Below, piece after piece: positions 1-9,333 of a DNA stretch of 64,000 nt (its first letter is position 1; every line of letters begins with the position of its first letter). The stretch is taken from contig NZ_LT906480.1 of the NCBI RefSeq assembly GCF_900186865.1, forward strand, positions 4,234,001 through 4,298,000, given 5' to 3'. Under the pieces are notes generated by a model. It worked only from the letters and a program-made list of their open reading frames with translations. It had not been told where the DNA came from and searched no databases. Made by a program: the position numbers and the translations under genes. The stretch is from Stenotrophomonas maltophilia (GTDB lineage: Bacteria; Pseudomonadota; Gammaproteobacteria; Xanthomonadales; Xanthomonadaceae).

Positions 1-876
1 GCCCAGGGTAAGCGAGGTGAACATCTTGGTCTGGTCCAGCGGCAGGTCGAAGCCGTGGCCGTAGGTACCGATGGCATCGCCGGCCATCACCTCCACGCCC
101 ACGTAGACGAACAGGCACAGCACGCCCAGCCACAGATGCGGGAACTGGAAGATGCTGCGACGCTCGGCGGCACCGGCCGCAACCGGCGTGGCATTGGCTT
201 CGGACGACTTGATTTCCGGCAGCGGCGAGAACAGCACGGCCACCGCCAGCAGCACCAGCAGGCCGGCCATGGCCAGGTACGGCACATGGATCTTGGCGGC
301 GAATTCGTTGAGCAGCGCGGCCTTGGTGACCGCATCAGCCGCCTGCACCTGCGCATCAAGGTCGCCGATGCCATGCAGCACCACGGTACCGATCAGCACC
401 GGCGCGAGCATGCCGGCGATCTTGTTGCAGATGCCCATCAACGCGATGCGGCGTGCCGCCGTCTCGATGGGCCCAAGGATGGAGATGTAGGGGTTGATCG
501 CGGTCTGCAGCAGGGCCAGGCCGCTGCCGATCACGAACAGGCCGCCGAGCGCGCCCGGATACCAGCGCTGGGTGGCGAATTCGCCGAACAGCGCGGCGCC
601 CCCGGCCATCACCAGCAGGCTCAGGCTCAGGCCCTTCTTCATGCCGGTGCGGCGCAGAATCCACGATGACGGCAGGGCCAGGAAGAAGTAGGACAGGTAG
701 AACACCATCAGCACCAGGAAGGCGCCGACCTCGCTGAGTTCGAAGGCGAGCTTGACGAAGGTGATCAGCGGGCCGTTGAGCCAGGTGAAGAAGCCGATCA
801 GGAAGAACAGCACGCCGACGATGGCGATGGAGGTGGCCACGTTCGGGCGCACGCTTGCAGCGGAGACGGCGGACAT
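1..876 (-). CDS. MFS sugar permease (FucP/GluP/NagP type), 3' end outside window
   Basis: Inner-membrane major facilitator permease, probably importing N-acetylglucosamine or a related hexose by proton symport. The 292 codons inside the window start MSAVSAAS at 876 and stay open to the edge, so the C-terminus is missing. Hydrophobic segments follow one another from about residue 15 (IAIVGVLFFLIGFFTWLNG), and the GFFTWLNGPLI and LQTAINPYIS stretches are typical of the glucose/galactose (FucP-like) MFS branch. It is divergent from a sugar kinase, a TonB receptor and a GH20 hexosaminidase, which favours a GlcNAc (NagP) role. The substrate is inferred from context only. Confidence 0.88.
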   Translation of the reverse strand, partial: MSAVSAASVRPNVATSIAIVGVLFFLIGFFTWLNGPLITFVKLAFELSEVGAFLVLMVFYLSYFFLALPSSWILRRTGMKKGLSLSLLVMAGGAALFGEFATQRWYPGALGGLFVIGSGLALLQTAINPYISILGPIETAARRIALMGICNKIAGMLAPVLIGTVVLHGIGDLDAQVQAADAVTKAALLNEFAAKIHVPYLAMAGLLVLLAVAVLFSPLPEIKSSEANATPVAAGAAERRSIFQFPHLWLGVLCLFVYVGVEVMAGDAIGTYGHGFDLPLDQTKMFTSLTLG

Positions 877-930
877 CGGGAAGGGCTCCTGCGGCGACGG
901 CCGCAGAACGCGGCGTCGGAGAGTGGCTGG

Positions 931-944
931 GAACAACGTTGTCA
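931..944. promoter_or_regulatory. Operator-like palindrome, copy 1 (LacI-family style)
   Basis: GAACAACGTTGTCA contains a perfect ACAACGTTGT core centred on CG and matches the second site at 1168-1181 at 11 of 14 positions. It lies just upstream of the permease start at 876. A LacI-family (NagR-like) repressor is the expected reader of a CG-centred palindrome in this setting, but no regulator gene is in the window. Confidence 0.5.
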
Positions 945-1106
945 CATTCTTTCGATGGACAACCGCGGTTTGTCAACTTCCCCGCGAGGCCGCGTGAACC
1001 TCGTGCTGCACTGCGCAACCCGATGGCAGCGGATCGTGCTGAATGCGCCGCAGCCCTTGAGCCCCGTGCAGCAACGGTTCCAGCGTGAAACCCATGCTCA
1101 CGCCAT

Positions 1107-1118
1107 GTAAACGTTTAC
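1107..1118. promoter_or_regulatory. Perfect 12-bp palindrome GTAAACGTTTAC
   Basis: GTAAACGTTTAC is a perfect palindrome with a central CG, midway in the 378-bp gap between the permease and the kinase. It resembles LacI/GalR-family operators, but its arms differ from the two TGACA/TGTCA-type sites nearby. It may bind a second regulator or be the main operator of the divergent promoters. Confidence 0.45.
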
Positions 1119-1167
1119 TGCACGCCGCATTCGTTGCGACGCAGCAACGAAAGTGTCACGAACTCGT

Positions 1168-1181
1168 TGACATCGTTGTCA
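1168..1181. promoter_or_regulatory. Operator-like palindrome, copy 2 (TGACA-TCGT-TGTCA)
   Basis: TGACATCGTTGTCA has perfect 5-bp arms and shares its right half, CGTTGTCA, with the site at 931-944. It sits about 75 bp upstream of the kinase GTG start, so one site flanks each divergent gene. That arrangement suits joint repression of uptake and phosphorylation genes. Binding protein inferred, not seen. Apart from these three palindromes I see nothing in 877-1254. Confidence 0.5.
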
Positions 1182-1254
1182 GCGCGGTTACAGACTCCGC
1201 CCCAATCGCCGCCCTCGAACCTTGGGGACGGCCCCACCTGCAGCAGGAGCCCGC

Positions 1255-2274
1255 GTGACCGCCAGCCACCCCGCCCCGGCCCATGTCCTGTCCCGAATCG
1301 CGCCCTCGTTCCTGGCCGCCGACGTCGGTGGCACCCATGTGCGCGTGGCCCGGGTCCAGGCCAGCGGTGATGCCGCCCATCCGGTGCAGGTGCTGGAGTA
1401 CCGCAAGTACCGCAACGCCGACCATGCAGGCCTCAGCGCGATCCTGTCCGACTTCCTCGGCGAAGGCCCGCGGCCCACGCACTGCGTGGTCGCCAGTGCC
1501 GGCTACGCCCGCGAGGACGGCACGGTGATCACCGCCAACCTGCCGTGGCCGCTGTCGGCACGCCAGGTGGAAGCCGACGTCGGCCTGCAGCGGGTCTTCA
1601 TCGTCAACGACTTCGAAGCCGTGGCCTATGCCGCCGCGCAGGTTGACGCCAGTGGCGTGCTGCACCTGTGCGGACCGGAAACCGCCGCCCGCGGCCCGAC
1701 CCTGGTGGTCGGCCCCGGTACCGGCCTCGGCGCCGCGCTGTGGATCCCCACCGCGCACGGCCCGGTGGTGCTCCCGACCGAAGCCGGCCAACCGACCCTG
1801 GCCGCCAGCACCGAACTGGAAATGGCCATCGTCCGCCACATGCAGCGCGACCGCGCGCACGTGTCGATCGAACACGCGATCTCCGGCCCGGGCCTGATGA
1901 ACCTGTACCGCGCGGTATGCGCGCTGCAGGGCCAGGCGCCGACCCTGGCCAGCCCCGACGCGGTCACCGCTGCGGCCATGGCCGACAGCGATGCGCATGC
2001 GCGTCAGGCGCTGGATGTGTTCTGCGGCCTGCTCGGCAGCACTATCGGCGACATGGCGCTGTTCTACGGCGCCCATGGTGGCGTCTACCTGGCCGGCGGC
2101 ATCCTGCCGCAGATCCGCGAATACCTGCACGCCAGCACCTTCGTCGAACGCTACCTGCAGAAGGGGCCGATGGGCGAAGCGCTGGCACGCATCCCGGTGA
2201 AGGTCGTCGAGCACGGCCAGCTGGGCGTGGTCGGCGCTGCCAGCTGGTACCTGCAGCAGCAGTCGGCCGCCTGA
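1255..2274 (+). CDS. glk: Glucokinase-family (Glk fold) amino-sugar/hexose kinase
   Basis: Cytoplasmic ATP-dependent sugar kinase of the Glk (not ROK) family, 339 residues. The ADVGGTHVRVARV phosphate-binding loop is near the N-terminus, NDFEAVAYAAA holds the expected catalytic-base region, and GPGTGLGAAL and the late YLAGGI stretch are adenosine-binding motifs. I chose the GTG at 1255 because GGAG lies 5 nt upstream; an in-frame ATG at 1222 lacks such a site. Between a GlcNAc-type permease and a GH20 enzyme, the substrate is probably GlcNAc (NagK role) or glucose. Substrate choice is inferred. Confidence 0.85.
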   Translation: MTASHPAPAHVLSRIAPSFLAADVGGTHVRVARVQASGDAAHPVQVLEYRKYRNADHAGLSAILSDFLGEGPRPTHCVVASAGYAREDGTVITANLPWPLSARQVEADVGLQRVFIVNDFEAVAYAAAQVDASGVLHLCGPETAARGPTLVVGPGTGLGAALWIPTAHGPVVLPTEAGQPTLAASTELEMAIVRHMQRDRAHVSIEHAISGPGLMNLYRAVCALQGQAPTLASPDAVTAAAMADSDAHARQALDVFCGLLGSTIGDMALFYGAHGGVYLAGGILPQIREYLHASTFVERYLQKGPMGEALARIPVKVVEHGQLGVVGAASWYLQQQSAA

Positions 2275-2417
2275 CACCGCAACAGGCTTCAACGCAATCG
2301 CAGCACGCAGTACGTGGCACGCCAACGCACGGGACTTCGCCGCCGCCCCGCGCATGTCATCGCAACCGTAATCGAACACCGCCGCCGGCATCCAATCGAG
2401 TGATGAGGAGAGACATC

Positions 2418-5126
2418 ATGAACACCCGCAAGACCCTGCTTTCGGCCGCCATCGTCAGCTGCATCGCCTTCAGTGCACATGCGCAGCAGGCCGCCCAGAC
2501 CGCCACCGACCTGGATACCGTGCAGGTCACCGGCATCCGTGGGTCGATGGAAAAATCGCTGGACACCAAGCGCGAAGCCAATGCGCGCGTGGAAGTGGTC
2601 ACCGCCGAAGACGTGGGCAAGCTGCCCGCGCACAACGTCGCCGACACCCTGCAGCGCCTGCCGGGCGTGAACATCAGCTCGTCCAGCGCCGACGAAGGCG
2701 GCTTCGACGAAGCCGACCGCGTCAGCCTGCGTGGTACCAGCCCGAGCCTGACCCAGACCCTGATCAACGGCCACACCGTCGGCACCGCCGACTGGTTCGT
2801 GCTCAGCCAGGGCAACAACGTCGGCCGCAGCGTGAGCTACTCGTTGCTGCCGTCGGAACTGGTGCGCTCGGTGGAAGTGAACAAGTCCTCGCAGGCCAAG
2901 CTGCAGGACGGCGGCACCACCGGTACCGTCAACATCCTCACCCGCAAGCCGCTGGAATTCTCCAAGCAGCTCACTGCGGAAGGCTCCATCGGCATGGTGC
3001 GTTCGGACCAGGCCAAGTCCAACGACCCGCAGCTGTCGGCACTGTTCAACTACAAGAACGACGAAGGCAACTTCGGCGTGATGGTGCAGGCCTTCAGCCA
3101 GAAGCGCGAGCTGCGCCGTGAAGCGCAGGAAATCCCGGGCGGTTTCTTCCAGATCGATCCGAATGGCACCGTGGCCAAGTCCAACCCGGACCTGGCCGGC
3201 GTATACGCGCCGGGCCTGCTTGGCTCGACCCTGTTCGAACAGACCCGCGAGCGCAAGGGCGGCCTGGTGTCGCTGCAGTTCAAGCCGATGGACAACCTGA
3301 CCCTGGGCCTGGAAGGCTTCAGCTCGGAACTGAAGGCGAACAACTACAACCGCAACTTCATGCTGTGGGGTGGCCGCATCCTCAACGACCGCACCGTTGA
3401 AGATGCCAATGGCAACAAGATCCTGATTCCGGGCCAGGCCCCGAATCCGGGTTACGTCATCAAGGATGGCGTACTGTCCAACGCCACCTTCGCCGGCCAG
3501 GCCGACCGCGACTACGCGGTGTACGACATGATCTACCGCGAGTCGAAGGCCAAGACCAACTACATCACCTTCGATGCCGACTGGCAGATCAGCGACAACC
3601 TGGGCATGAAATTCCAGGCTGGCAGCACCAAGGGCACCGGCGAAACGCCGCGCCAGTACATCGCCGAAGTCAACCTGGCCCGTGGTGGCGGCGCCACCTG
3701 GGCAACCCACGGCAACGGCTCGCCGATCGACTGGAACGTCGGTGGCAACATCGGCCCGAGCGGCGTGAGCGACTTCGGCACCTGGGGCAACCAGCAGGTC
3801 ACCGCGATCGACAAGGAAAAGTGGGCCACGCTCGATTTCAACCAGTACTTCGCCGACGCTGGCGTACTGAACTCGATTGATTTCGGCGCCCGCTTCGGCG
3901 ACCACAAGCGCGAGGCCAAGTCGCCGGAAGGCGCAACCCCGGGCGCGATCTGGAATGCGCTGAAGAACGGCGCCACCGCCAACTTCCCCGGTGGCTTCGC
4001 CAACGGCATCGGTGGCAGCTTCCCGCGTGACCTGTGGTACTTCACCCCGGGCGCACTGAAGGAAGCAGTGACCAACAACTCCACCTGGCTGTCCGGCAAT
4101 GACGGCCCGACCGGCCGCCACAACTACGGCGCCGAGTGGACGGTGTCCGAGAAGAACTTCGCTGCCTACGTACAGGGCAACTTCAGCGGCGACCGCTGGA
4201 GCGGCAACGTCGGCCTGCGCTACGTCAACATCAAGCAGGATATCGATACCTACGCCGCCGCCACCGGCTCGACCGTGCCGGACGTGAGCAGCCTGTTCGG
4301 CGCGTGGACCCGCGAAGCTTTCGAGAACAAGCACAACCGTGTGCTGCCGAGCGCCAACTTCAAGTACGACCTGCGTGACGACCTGGTGCTGCGCGTGGCC
4401 GCCTCGCAGACCCAGACCCTGCCGGACTTCTCGGCACTGGGTGCCTCGTCCTACGGTTCGGACCTGAACCGGACCGGCGGTGGCGGCAATCCGAAGTTGA
4501 AGCCGGTGGTGTCGACCAACTTCGACGCCAACCTGGAGTGGTACTTCATGCCGCGCGGCATGTTGTCGATCGGTGCCTACTCGATGCGCCTGAAGGACTA
4601 CGTCGCCTTCAGCACCGAGAAGGAAATGCTGTTCAGCGAGCTGACCAACCGTCTCGAGGAATACAACATCTCCCGCCCGCGCAATGCCGACGGCAAGGTG
4701 CGCGGTATCGAAGTGGCCTATGAGCAGCCGATCGGCGAGTACTTCGGTGTCAATGCCAACTACACCTACGCCGATGGCAGCACCGACCACACCTGGGCCG
4801 ATGGCAGCGACAACCTGCTGGGTACTTCGAAGAACACCTACAACGTCGGTGCCTACTTCGAGAACGATACCTTCGGTGCACGCGTCAGCTACACCCGCCG
4901 TTCGTCGTTCCTGATCGGCCTGTCCGGCGCCAACCCGTACTACCAGGATGACTTCGGCACCCTGTCGGCGTCGCTGAGCTACAAGGCCACCGACTGGCTG
5001 AGCATCAGCTTCGATGCGCTCAACCTCAACAACCCGACCTACAAGTACTACCAGACCGCGGCCATCCCGACCTCGTTCTACAGCAACGGTCGCCAGTACT
5101 ACCTCAACTTCCGCTTCAAGTACTGA
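2418..5126 (+). CDS. TonB-dependent outer-membrane receptor (xanthomonad/Caulobacter class)
   Basis: Outer-membrane active transporter, 902 residues. ATG at 2418 follows AGGAG with 7-nt spacing; the longer open frame upstream is only readthrough over the kinase gene. A signal peptide ends near AHAQ (residue ~22). A plug domain follows with KLPAHNVADTLQRLPGV and VSLRGTSPSL, signatures of the TonB-Xanth-Caul family. The protein ends in an aromatic beta-strand, YYLNFRFKY, typical of barrels inserted by BAM. Downstream of a sugar kinase and upstream of a GH20 hexosaminidase, it probably takes up chito- or N-glycan oligosaccharides. The ligand is inferred from neighbours. Confidence 0.92.
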   Translation: MNTRKTLLSAAIVSCIAFSAHAQQAAQTATDLDTVQVTGIRGSMEKSLDTKREANARVEVVTAEDVGKLPAHNVADTLQRLPGVNISSSSADEGGFDEADRVSLRGTSPSLTQTLINGHTVGTADWFVLSQGNNVGRSVSYSLLPSELVRSVEVNKSSQAKLQDGGTTGTVNILTRKPLEFSKQLTAEGSIGMVRSDQAKSNDPQLSALFNYKNDEGNFGVMVQAFSQKRELRREAQEIPGGFFQIDPNGTVAKSNPDLAGVYAPGLLGSTLFEQTRERKGGLVSLQFKPMDNLTLGLEGFSSELKANNYNRNFMLWGGRILNDRTVEDANGNKILIPGQAPNPGYVIKDGVLSNATFAGQADRDYAVYDMIYRESKAKTNYITFDADWQISDNLGMKFQAGSTKGTGETPRQYIAEVNLARGGGATWATHGNGSPIDWNVGGNIGPSGVSDFGTWGNQQVTAIDKEKWATLDFNQYFADAGVLNSIDFGARFGDHKREAKSPEGATPGAIWNALKNGATANFPGGFANGIGGSFPRDLWYFTPGALKEAVTNNSTWLSGNDGPTGRHNYGAEWTVSEKNFAAYVQGNFSGDRWSGNVGLRYVNIKQDIDTYAAATGSTVPDVSSLFGAWTREAFENKHNRVLPSANFKYDLRDDLVLRVAASQTQTLPDFSALGASSYGSDLNRTGGGGNPKLKPVVSTNFDANLEWYFMPRGMLSIGAYSMRLKDYVAFSTEKEMLFSELTNRLEEYNISRPRNADGKVRGIEVAYEQPIGEYFGVNANYTYADGSTDHTWADGSDNLLGTSKNTYNVGAYFENDTFGARVSYTRRSSFLIGLSGANPYYQDDFGTLSASLSYKATDWLSISFDALNLNNPTYKYYQTAAIPTSFYSNGRQYYLNFRFKY

Positions 5127-5160
5127 TCCAGCGGCGGCAACATCGCCGAGTCGTGCACGC

Positions 5161-5196
5161 ACGCCGGGCCTGGGTCATTCCGGGCCCGGCGTTTTT
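5161..5196 (+). terminator. Rho-independent terminator after the TonB receptor gene
   Basis: A 9-bp GC stem (CGCCGGGCC paired with GGCCCGGCG) is followed directly by five T residues. It lies 35 nt after the receptor stop and before the GH20 start, so the hexosaminidase may have its own promoter or depend on readthrough. Confidence 0.75.
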
Positions 5197-5237
5197 CATG
5201 TATAGCGTTCATCGCACCGTTCCAAGGAGTCGTACCG

Positions 5238-7595
5238 ATGGTCAAGCCTTCCCGCGCCCGGATGCGCAGCGCAGTGCTGCTGGGCAGCCTGCTCGCCCTG
5301 TTGCCGGCACTGCCGGCACTTGCCGCCGACCCCACACCCGCCACTGAAGCACCCGGCCCCCTGCTGCGCGCCGGCAGCCTGATGCTGATTCCTGCCCCGG
5401 CCAGCGTGCAGCGCGGCCAGGGCAGCGGCATCACCGTCCGCGCCGACACCGTGCTGCAGGCCGAAGGCGAAGCCGCGCAGCGCGTCGCCAGCCAGTTCGC
5501 CGATCTGCTGGCCCGCAGCGGTGGTCCGCGCCTTGCACCAGCCAGCGGCAAGGCGGCAGGCACGTCGGGCAGCATCCGCTTCCAGATCGTGCCCACCTTC
5601 CGCGACAGCGGCGAAAGCTACACGCTGGAGAGCACCGCGCAGGGCGTGCTGATCCAGGCCGGCAACGAAACCGGCCTGTTCTACGGCGCGACCACCCTCG
5701 CCCAGCTCGCTACCGGCGGCAGCAACGGCGTGCTGCCGGCGGTGCAGATCCAGGACGCGCCGCGCTTCAGCTGGCGCGGTTTCATGCTCGATTCCGCACG
5801 TCACTTCCAGAGCCTGGACGAGATCAAGCGCGTACTCGACGCGATGGCCGCGCACAAGCTCAACACCTTCCACTGGCACCTCACCGACGACCAGGGCTGG
5901 CGCATGGAGATCAAGCGCTACCCGAAGCTGACCGACGTGGGCAGCTGCCGCCTGCCGGCCGGCGACGGTGGCATCGATCCGGTCACTGGCAAGGAGCATC
6001 CGTATTGCGGCTTCTACACGCAGGACCAGATCCGCGAAGTGATTGCCTATGCCGCGAAGCTGCATATCCAGGTGATTCCGGAAATCGATGTGCCGGGCCA
6101 CGCGACTGCCGCGATTGCTGCGTATCCGGAGCTGGGCACCATCGATACGCCGTTGAAGCCGATCAGCGAATGGGGCGTGTTCCCCAACCTGTTCAACACT
6201 GAAGACAGCACCGTCACCTTCCTCGAGAACGTGCTGGAAGAAGTGATCGACCTGTTCCCGGCCAAGTACGTGCACGTCGGTGGCGACGAGGCGGTGAAGG
6301 ACCAGTGGGAAGCGTCGAAGCAGGTGCAGCAGCGCATGCGTGCGCTGGGCATCAAGGATGAAATGGCCATGCAGAGCCACATCATCAAGCGCCTGGAGAC
6401 CTTCCTGGAGGAGCACGACCGGCGCCTGATCGGCTGGGATGAGATCCTCGAAGGCGGGCTGCCGCCGCAGGCCACGGTGATGTCCTGGCAGGGCACCGAA
6501 GGCGGCCTGGCTGCGGCCAGCGCCGGCCATGACGTGATCATGTCGCCGGTCGGCTACCTCTATCTGGATTACCTGCAGACGGCCTCGCCGAACGAACCGC
6601 CCGGCCGCCCGACCCAGGTCAACCTCGGCAAGCTGTACAACTTCGAGCCGGTGCCGGCCGAGCTGGCCGCTGACAAGCGCGGGCACATCCTCGGCCTGCA
6701 GGCCAACATGTTCACCGAGCACACGCGCAGCTACGCACGCCTGCAGCACAACCTGTTCCCACGCCTGGCCGCCGTGGCCGAGACCGGCTGGAGCACGCCG
6801 GAACATCGCGATTTCCGCGATTTCCTCGCGCGCCTGCCGTCCCAGCTGCAGCGCTACCGTGCCTGGGGTCTGGCCTATGCGCAGACCCCGTTCGAAGTGG
6901 GCGTGGACTACACCGACAATCGCGCGGACAACACGGTGACGGTGTCGCTGGCCAATCCGCTGGGCTATGAAGTGCGCTACAGCACCGATGGGCAACCGCT
7001 GAGCGCGCAGTCACCGCTGTACCAGCAGCCGCTGACCGGAAAACTGCCAACCACCGTGCAGGCTGCCGCGTTCTACCAGGGCCAGATGCTGGCGGCGAAA
7101 CCGACCATTGCCACCTTCACCGCACAGTCGCTGCTCAGCCGCCGCAGCGATGAGCTGCTCAGCTGCGTGGGCAAGAAGGGCCTGGTGCTGCGCCTGGAAG
7201 ACGATGGCCCACGCGAAGGCAACCGTGCGGTGTTCAACGTGGACATCTTCCAGCCGTGCTGGCGCTGGCCGCAGGCACAGCTGGACGGCATCGGCAGCCT
7301 GGAGGTCCGCGCGGGGCGTATTCCGTACTACTTCCAGCTTGCCCACGATGAACCCAAGCGTCGCTTCGAGAAGGCCAAGCGGCCACACGGTGAGATGCAG
7401 GTACGCCGTGGCGACTGCAGCGGCAAGGTGCTGGCGGAAGTACCGCTGCCGGCCACGCCGGATGCCGATGGCTTCGTGACCCTGCGCGCGGCGCTGCCGA
7501 AGGGGACGCAGGGCAGCGGTGACCTGTGCATCAACTTCACTGGCGACACGCGCCCGGCGATGTGGGTGCTGGATGAGGTGACCCTGGGGAAATGA
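5238..7595 (+). CDS. Beta-N-acetylhexosaminidase, glycoside hydrolase family 20
   Basis: Secreted or periplasmic exo-enzyme that releases terminal GlcNAc/GalNAc from chito-oligosaccharides or glycans by substrate-assisted catalysis; 785 residues. AAGGAG precedes the ATG. The signal peptide runs to about ALAAD (residue ~30). A GH20b-like domain precedes the barrel, which begins at FSWRGFMLDSARHF; HWHLTDDQGWR and the HVGGDEA motif with the catalytic Asp350-Glu351 pair are intact. A C-terminal beta-rich extension (after about residue 560) follows, as in larger family members. With the receptor, kinase and permease it completes a GlcNAc scavenging route. Confidence 0.93.
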   Translation: MVKPSRARMRSAVLLGSLLALLPALPALAADPTPATEAPGPLLRAGSLMLIPAPASVQRGQGSGITVRADTVLQAEGEAAQRVASQFADLLARSGGPRLAPASGKAAGTSGSIRFQIVPTFRDSGESYTLESTAQGVLIQAGNETGLFYGATTLAQLATGGSNGVLPAVQIQDAPRFSWRGFMLDSARHFQSLDEIKRVLDAMAAHKLNTFHWHLTDDQGWRMEIKRYPKLTDVGSCRLPAGDGGIDPVTGKEHPYCGFYTQDQIREVIAYAAKLHIQVIPEIDVPGHATAAIAAYPELGTIDTPLKPISEWGVFPNLFNTEDSTVTFLENVLEEVIDLFPAKYVHVGGDEAVKDQWEASKQVQQRMRALGIKDEMAMQSHIIKRLETFLEEHDRRLIGWDEILEGGLPPQATVMSWQGTEGGLAAASAGHDVIMSPVGYLYLDYLQTASPNEPPGRPTQVNLGKLYNFEPVPAELAADKRGHILGLQANMFTEHTRSYARLQHNLFPRLAAVAETGWSTPEHRDFRDFLARLPSQLQRYRAWGLAYAQTPFEVGVDYTDNRADNTVTVSLANPLGYEVRYSTDGQPLSAQSPLYQQPLTGKLPTTVQAAAFYQGQMLAAKPTIATFTAQSLLSRRSDELLSCVGKKGLVLRLEDDGPREGNRAVFNVDIFQPCWRWPQAQLDGIGSLEVRAGRIPYYFQLAHDEPKRRFEKAKRPHGEMQVRRGDCSGKVLAEVPLPATPDADGFVTLRAALPKGTQGSGDLCINFTGDTRPAMWVLDEVTLGK

Positions 7596-7611
7596 CGGCA
7601 GGCCTGTCCAG

Positions 7612-7696
7612 GTGGGTGCCGGCCTTGGTCGGCACCTCGGGCAGAGCATCCACGCATGGCGTGGATCTACGGGTAGGTGCCAACCTGGGTTGGCAC
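7612..7696. repeat. Two SMAG/REP-type palindromes
   Basis: 7612-7635 (GTGGGTGCCGGCC with its inverse) and 7673-7696 (GTAGGTGCCAACC with GGTTGGCAC) are short imperfect palindromes with a GTGG/GTAG head. They fill the gap between the GH20 stop and the convergent VanZ-like gene. Nothing else is seen between 7596 and 7700. Confidence 0.8.
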
Positions 7697-7700
7697 GCCT

Positions 7701-8093
7701 TTACCCGCGCCAGCGCAGCAGCAGGTCGCGCAGCGGGGTCAGTGCGGTGGCCATGCCGGCGAGCACACCGACCGTATTGGCGATGGCATCCATCGGGTCG
7801 GCCATGCGGTTGCTGGTCAGCGCACCCTGGGCAAATTCGATGCCGATGCCCATCAACACCAGGCCCACGCCCACCCACAGCAGCGGGCGGCCCCGACGGA
7901 ACAGCTGCACCGCGCTGCCGGCCAGGATGAAGTAGGCGAGGAAGTGCTCGCCCTTGTCGCTGTTTTCCGGCAACGGAATCGGCGGCGGTGGAATCAGGCA
8001 GACCACGATCACCAGCAGTACTGCCGTCGCCCATAGCGCGGCCCACAAGCGCGGCCGCCGCAGTGGCTTGATCGCCGACAACACCTCGCTCAC
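7701..8093 (-). CDS. VanZ-like family membrane protein
   Basis: Small inner-membrane protein, 130 residues, with about four hydrophobic segments (for example LWATAVLLVIVVCLIPP). The PENSDKGEHFLAYF stretch followed by GIGIEFAQ and DAIANTVGVLAG is the VanZ-like pattern (conserved D-K..H, E and D..N). The founding member gives weak teicoplanin resistance; the role here is unknown. Its ATG overlaps the stop of the methyltransferase gene by 4 nt, so the two are translationally coupled. Confidence 0.8.
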   Translation of the reverse strand: MSEVLSAIKPLRRPRLWAALWATAVLLVIVVCLIPPPPIPLPENSDKGEHFLAYFILAGSAVQLFRRGRPLLWVGVGLVLMGIGIEFAQGALTSNRMADPMDAIANTVGVLAGMATALTPLRDLLLRWRG

Positions 8094-9274
8094 AGGCGCC
8101 AGCTCAGGTCACCCAGCTCGAAGGCCGGTTCGAAGTCGACGCCACGCTGCAGGCCGATGGCCTGGAAGCGCTCGCCCATCTCGGTCGGCAGGGTCAGCTT
8201 CTTCACCTGGTCGCGCAGCTGGATGCGGCCGACCTCATCGGTGCGTTCCTCGGCCAGCAGCAGCACCTGGTCCAGGCCGTTGCCGAGCAGGAAGCTGGCC
8301 TGGCTGCAGTAGCCGGCCAGCTCGAATCCGCCGTGCATGCCGGCCTCGGCCATCGCGGTGAAATCCACCGACGCGGTGATGTCCTGCAACCCTGGCCAGC
8401 GGTGCACGTCGTTGTGCACGTGGTGGCGGTAGAACGCACGCACGGTGCCATCGTCGCGGTCGTGCTGGTAGAACTCGCTGCGGCTGTAGCCGTAGTCGAC
8501 GAACAGCATCGCACCACGCTGCATGCCACCGGCCACCGCCTGCAGCCAGTACGGCAGCTGCGGCAGCACTTCAGAACGGTAGCCTTCGGCGAAAGGCTTT
8601 TCCAGGTAGCGCTCGATATGGCGCACCGCACCGTTGAGCAGGATGTCGGCCGGCTGCGCGCCACGGATGAAGTTGCCCTCGGCGTCCAGCTCGACGGTTT
8701 CCTCGTAGACCTCGCCGTCCCGGATCAGGAAGCGCGGGGTCGGCAGCGCGTCGATCACCTCGTTGGCGAACACCACGCCTTCCCAGTCCTCCTCGAACGG
8801 GCGGTCGACCCAGTCCACGCGCGCGGCCAGCTCGGCCGGCAGGTTCTGCTGCAGGCGCTGCTGCTGGCGCTCGCGCAGGTCGGCGCTGGGTTCCAGGATG
8901 GCGTAGCGCGACGGCAGCGCGTCCAGCTTGGCCAGGCGCAGCAGCACCGCCTCGGCGAAGGCGCCGGTGCCGCCGCCCAGTTCCAGCATCCGCGCCTGCG
9001 CACCCAGCTGGGCAAACACCGGCGCCAGCGCATTGGCCACGCTGCCGGCGAACAGGCTGCCGAGCTCGGGCGCGGTGGTGAAGTCGCCACTGCCACCGAA
9101 CTTGCTGGCGCCGGCGCTGTAATAGCCCCAGCCGGGGGTATACAGGCAGAGCTCCATGAAGCGCGAGAACGGTATCGCCCCGCCCTGGGCAAGGATCTCG
9201 GCGCGCAGGGCGGCCGCCAGCTGGTCGCTATGGGCCAGGGCATCGGCTTCGGGCAGGGGGAAGGTGGGCTGCAT
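8090..9274 (-). CDS. Class I SAM-dependent methyltransferase, MidA/NDUFAF7 family (DUF185)
   Basis: 394-residue protein of the MidA family, whose mitochondrial member methylates an arginine of complex I. YTPGWGYYSAG and GDFTTAPELGSLFAGSVA near the N-terminus are family signatures, and MLELGGGTGAFAEAVL is the SAM-binding motif I. VFANEVIDALPTPRF follows. Bacterial substrates are not established. It is divergent from the pteridine reductase, with only 59 bp between the starts (9275-9333) for both promoters. Confidence 0.88.
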   Translation of the reverse strand: MQPTFPLPEADALAHSDQLAAALRAEILAQGGAIPFSRFMELCLYTPGWGYYSAGASKFGGSGDFTTAPELGSLFAGSVANALAPVFAQLGAQARMLELGGGTGAFAEAVLLRLAKLDALPSRYAILEPSADLRERQQQRLQQNLPAELAARVDWVDRPFEEDWEGVVFANEVIDALPTPRFLIRDGEVYEETVELDAEGNFIRGAQPADILLNGAVRHIERYLEKPFAEGYRSEVLPQLPYWLQAVAGGMQRGAMLFVDYGYSRSEFYQHDRDDGTVRAFYRHHVHNDVHRWPGLQDITASVDFTAMAEAGMHGGFELAGYCSQASFLLGNGLDQVLLLAEERTDEVGRIQLRDQVKKLTLPTEMGERFQAIGLQRGVDFEPAFELGDLSWRL

Positions 9275-9333
9275 GGCGTCTTCGAATGCGGTGACAATGG
9301 TGCACAGGATAGCCGAGCCTTGGAGGACCCTCG

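Noticed and set aside
2289..5162. 957-codon open frame antisense to the TonB receptor
   Set aside because: A shadow frame created by high GC; the sense strand encodes a clear receptor with signal peptide and plug motifs.
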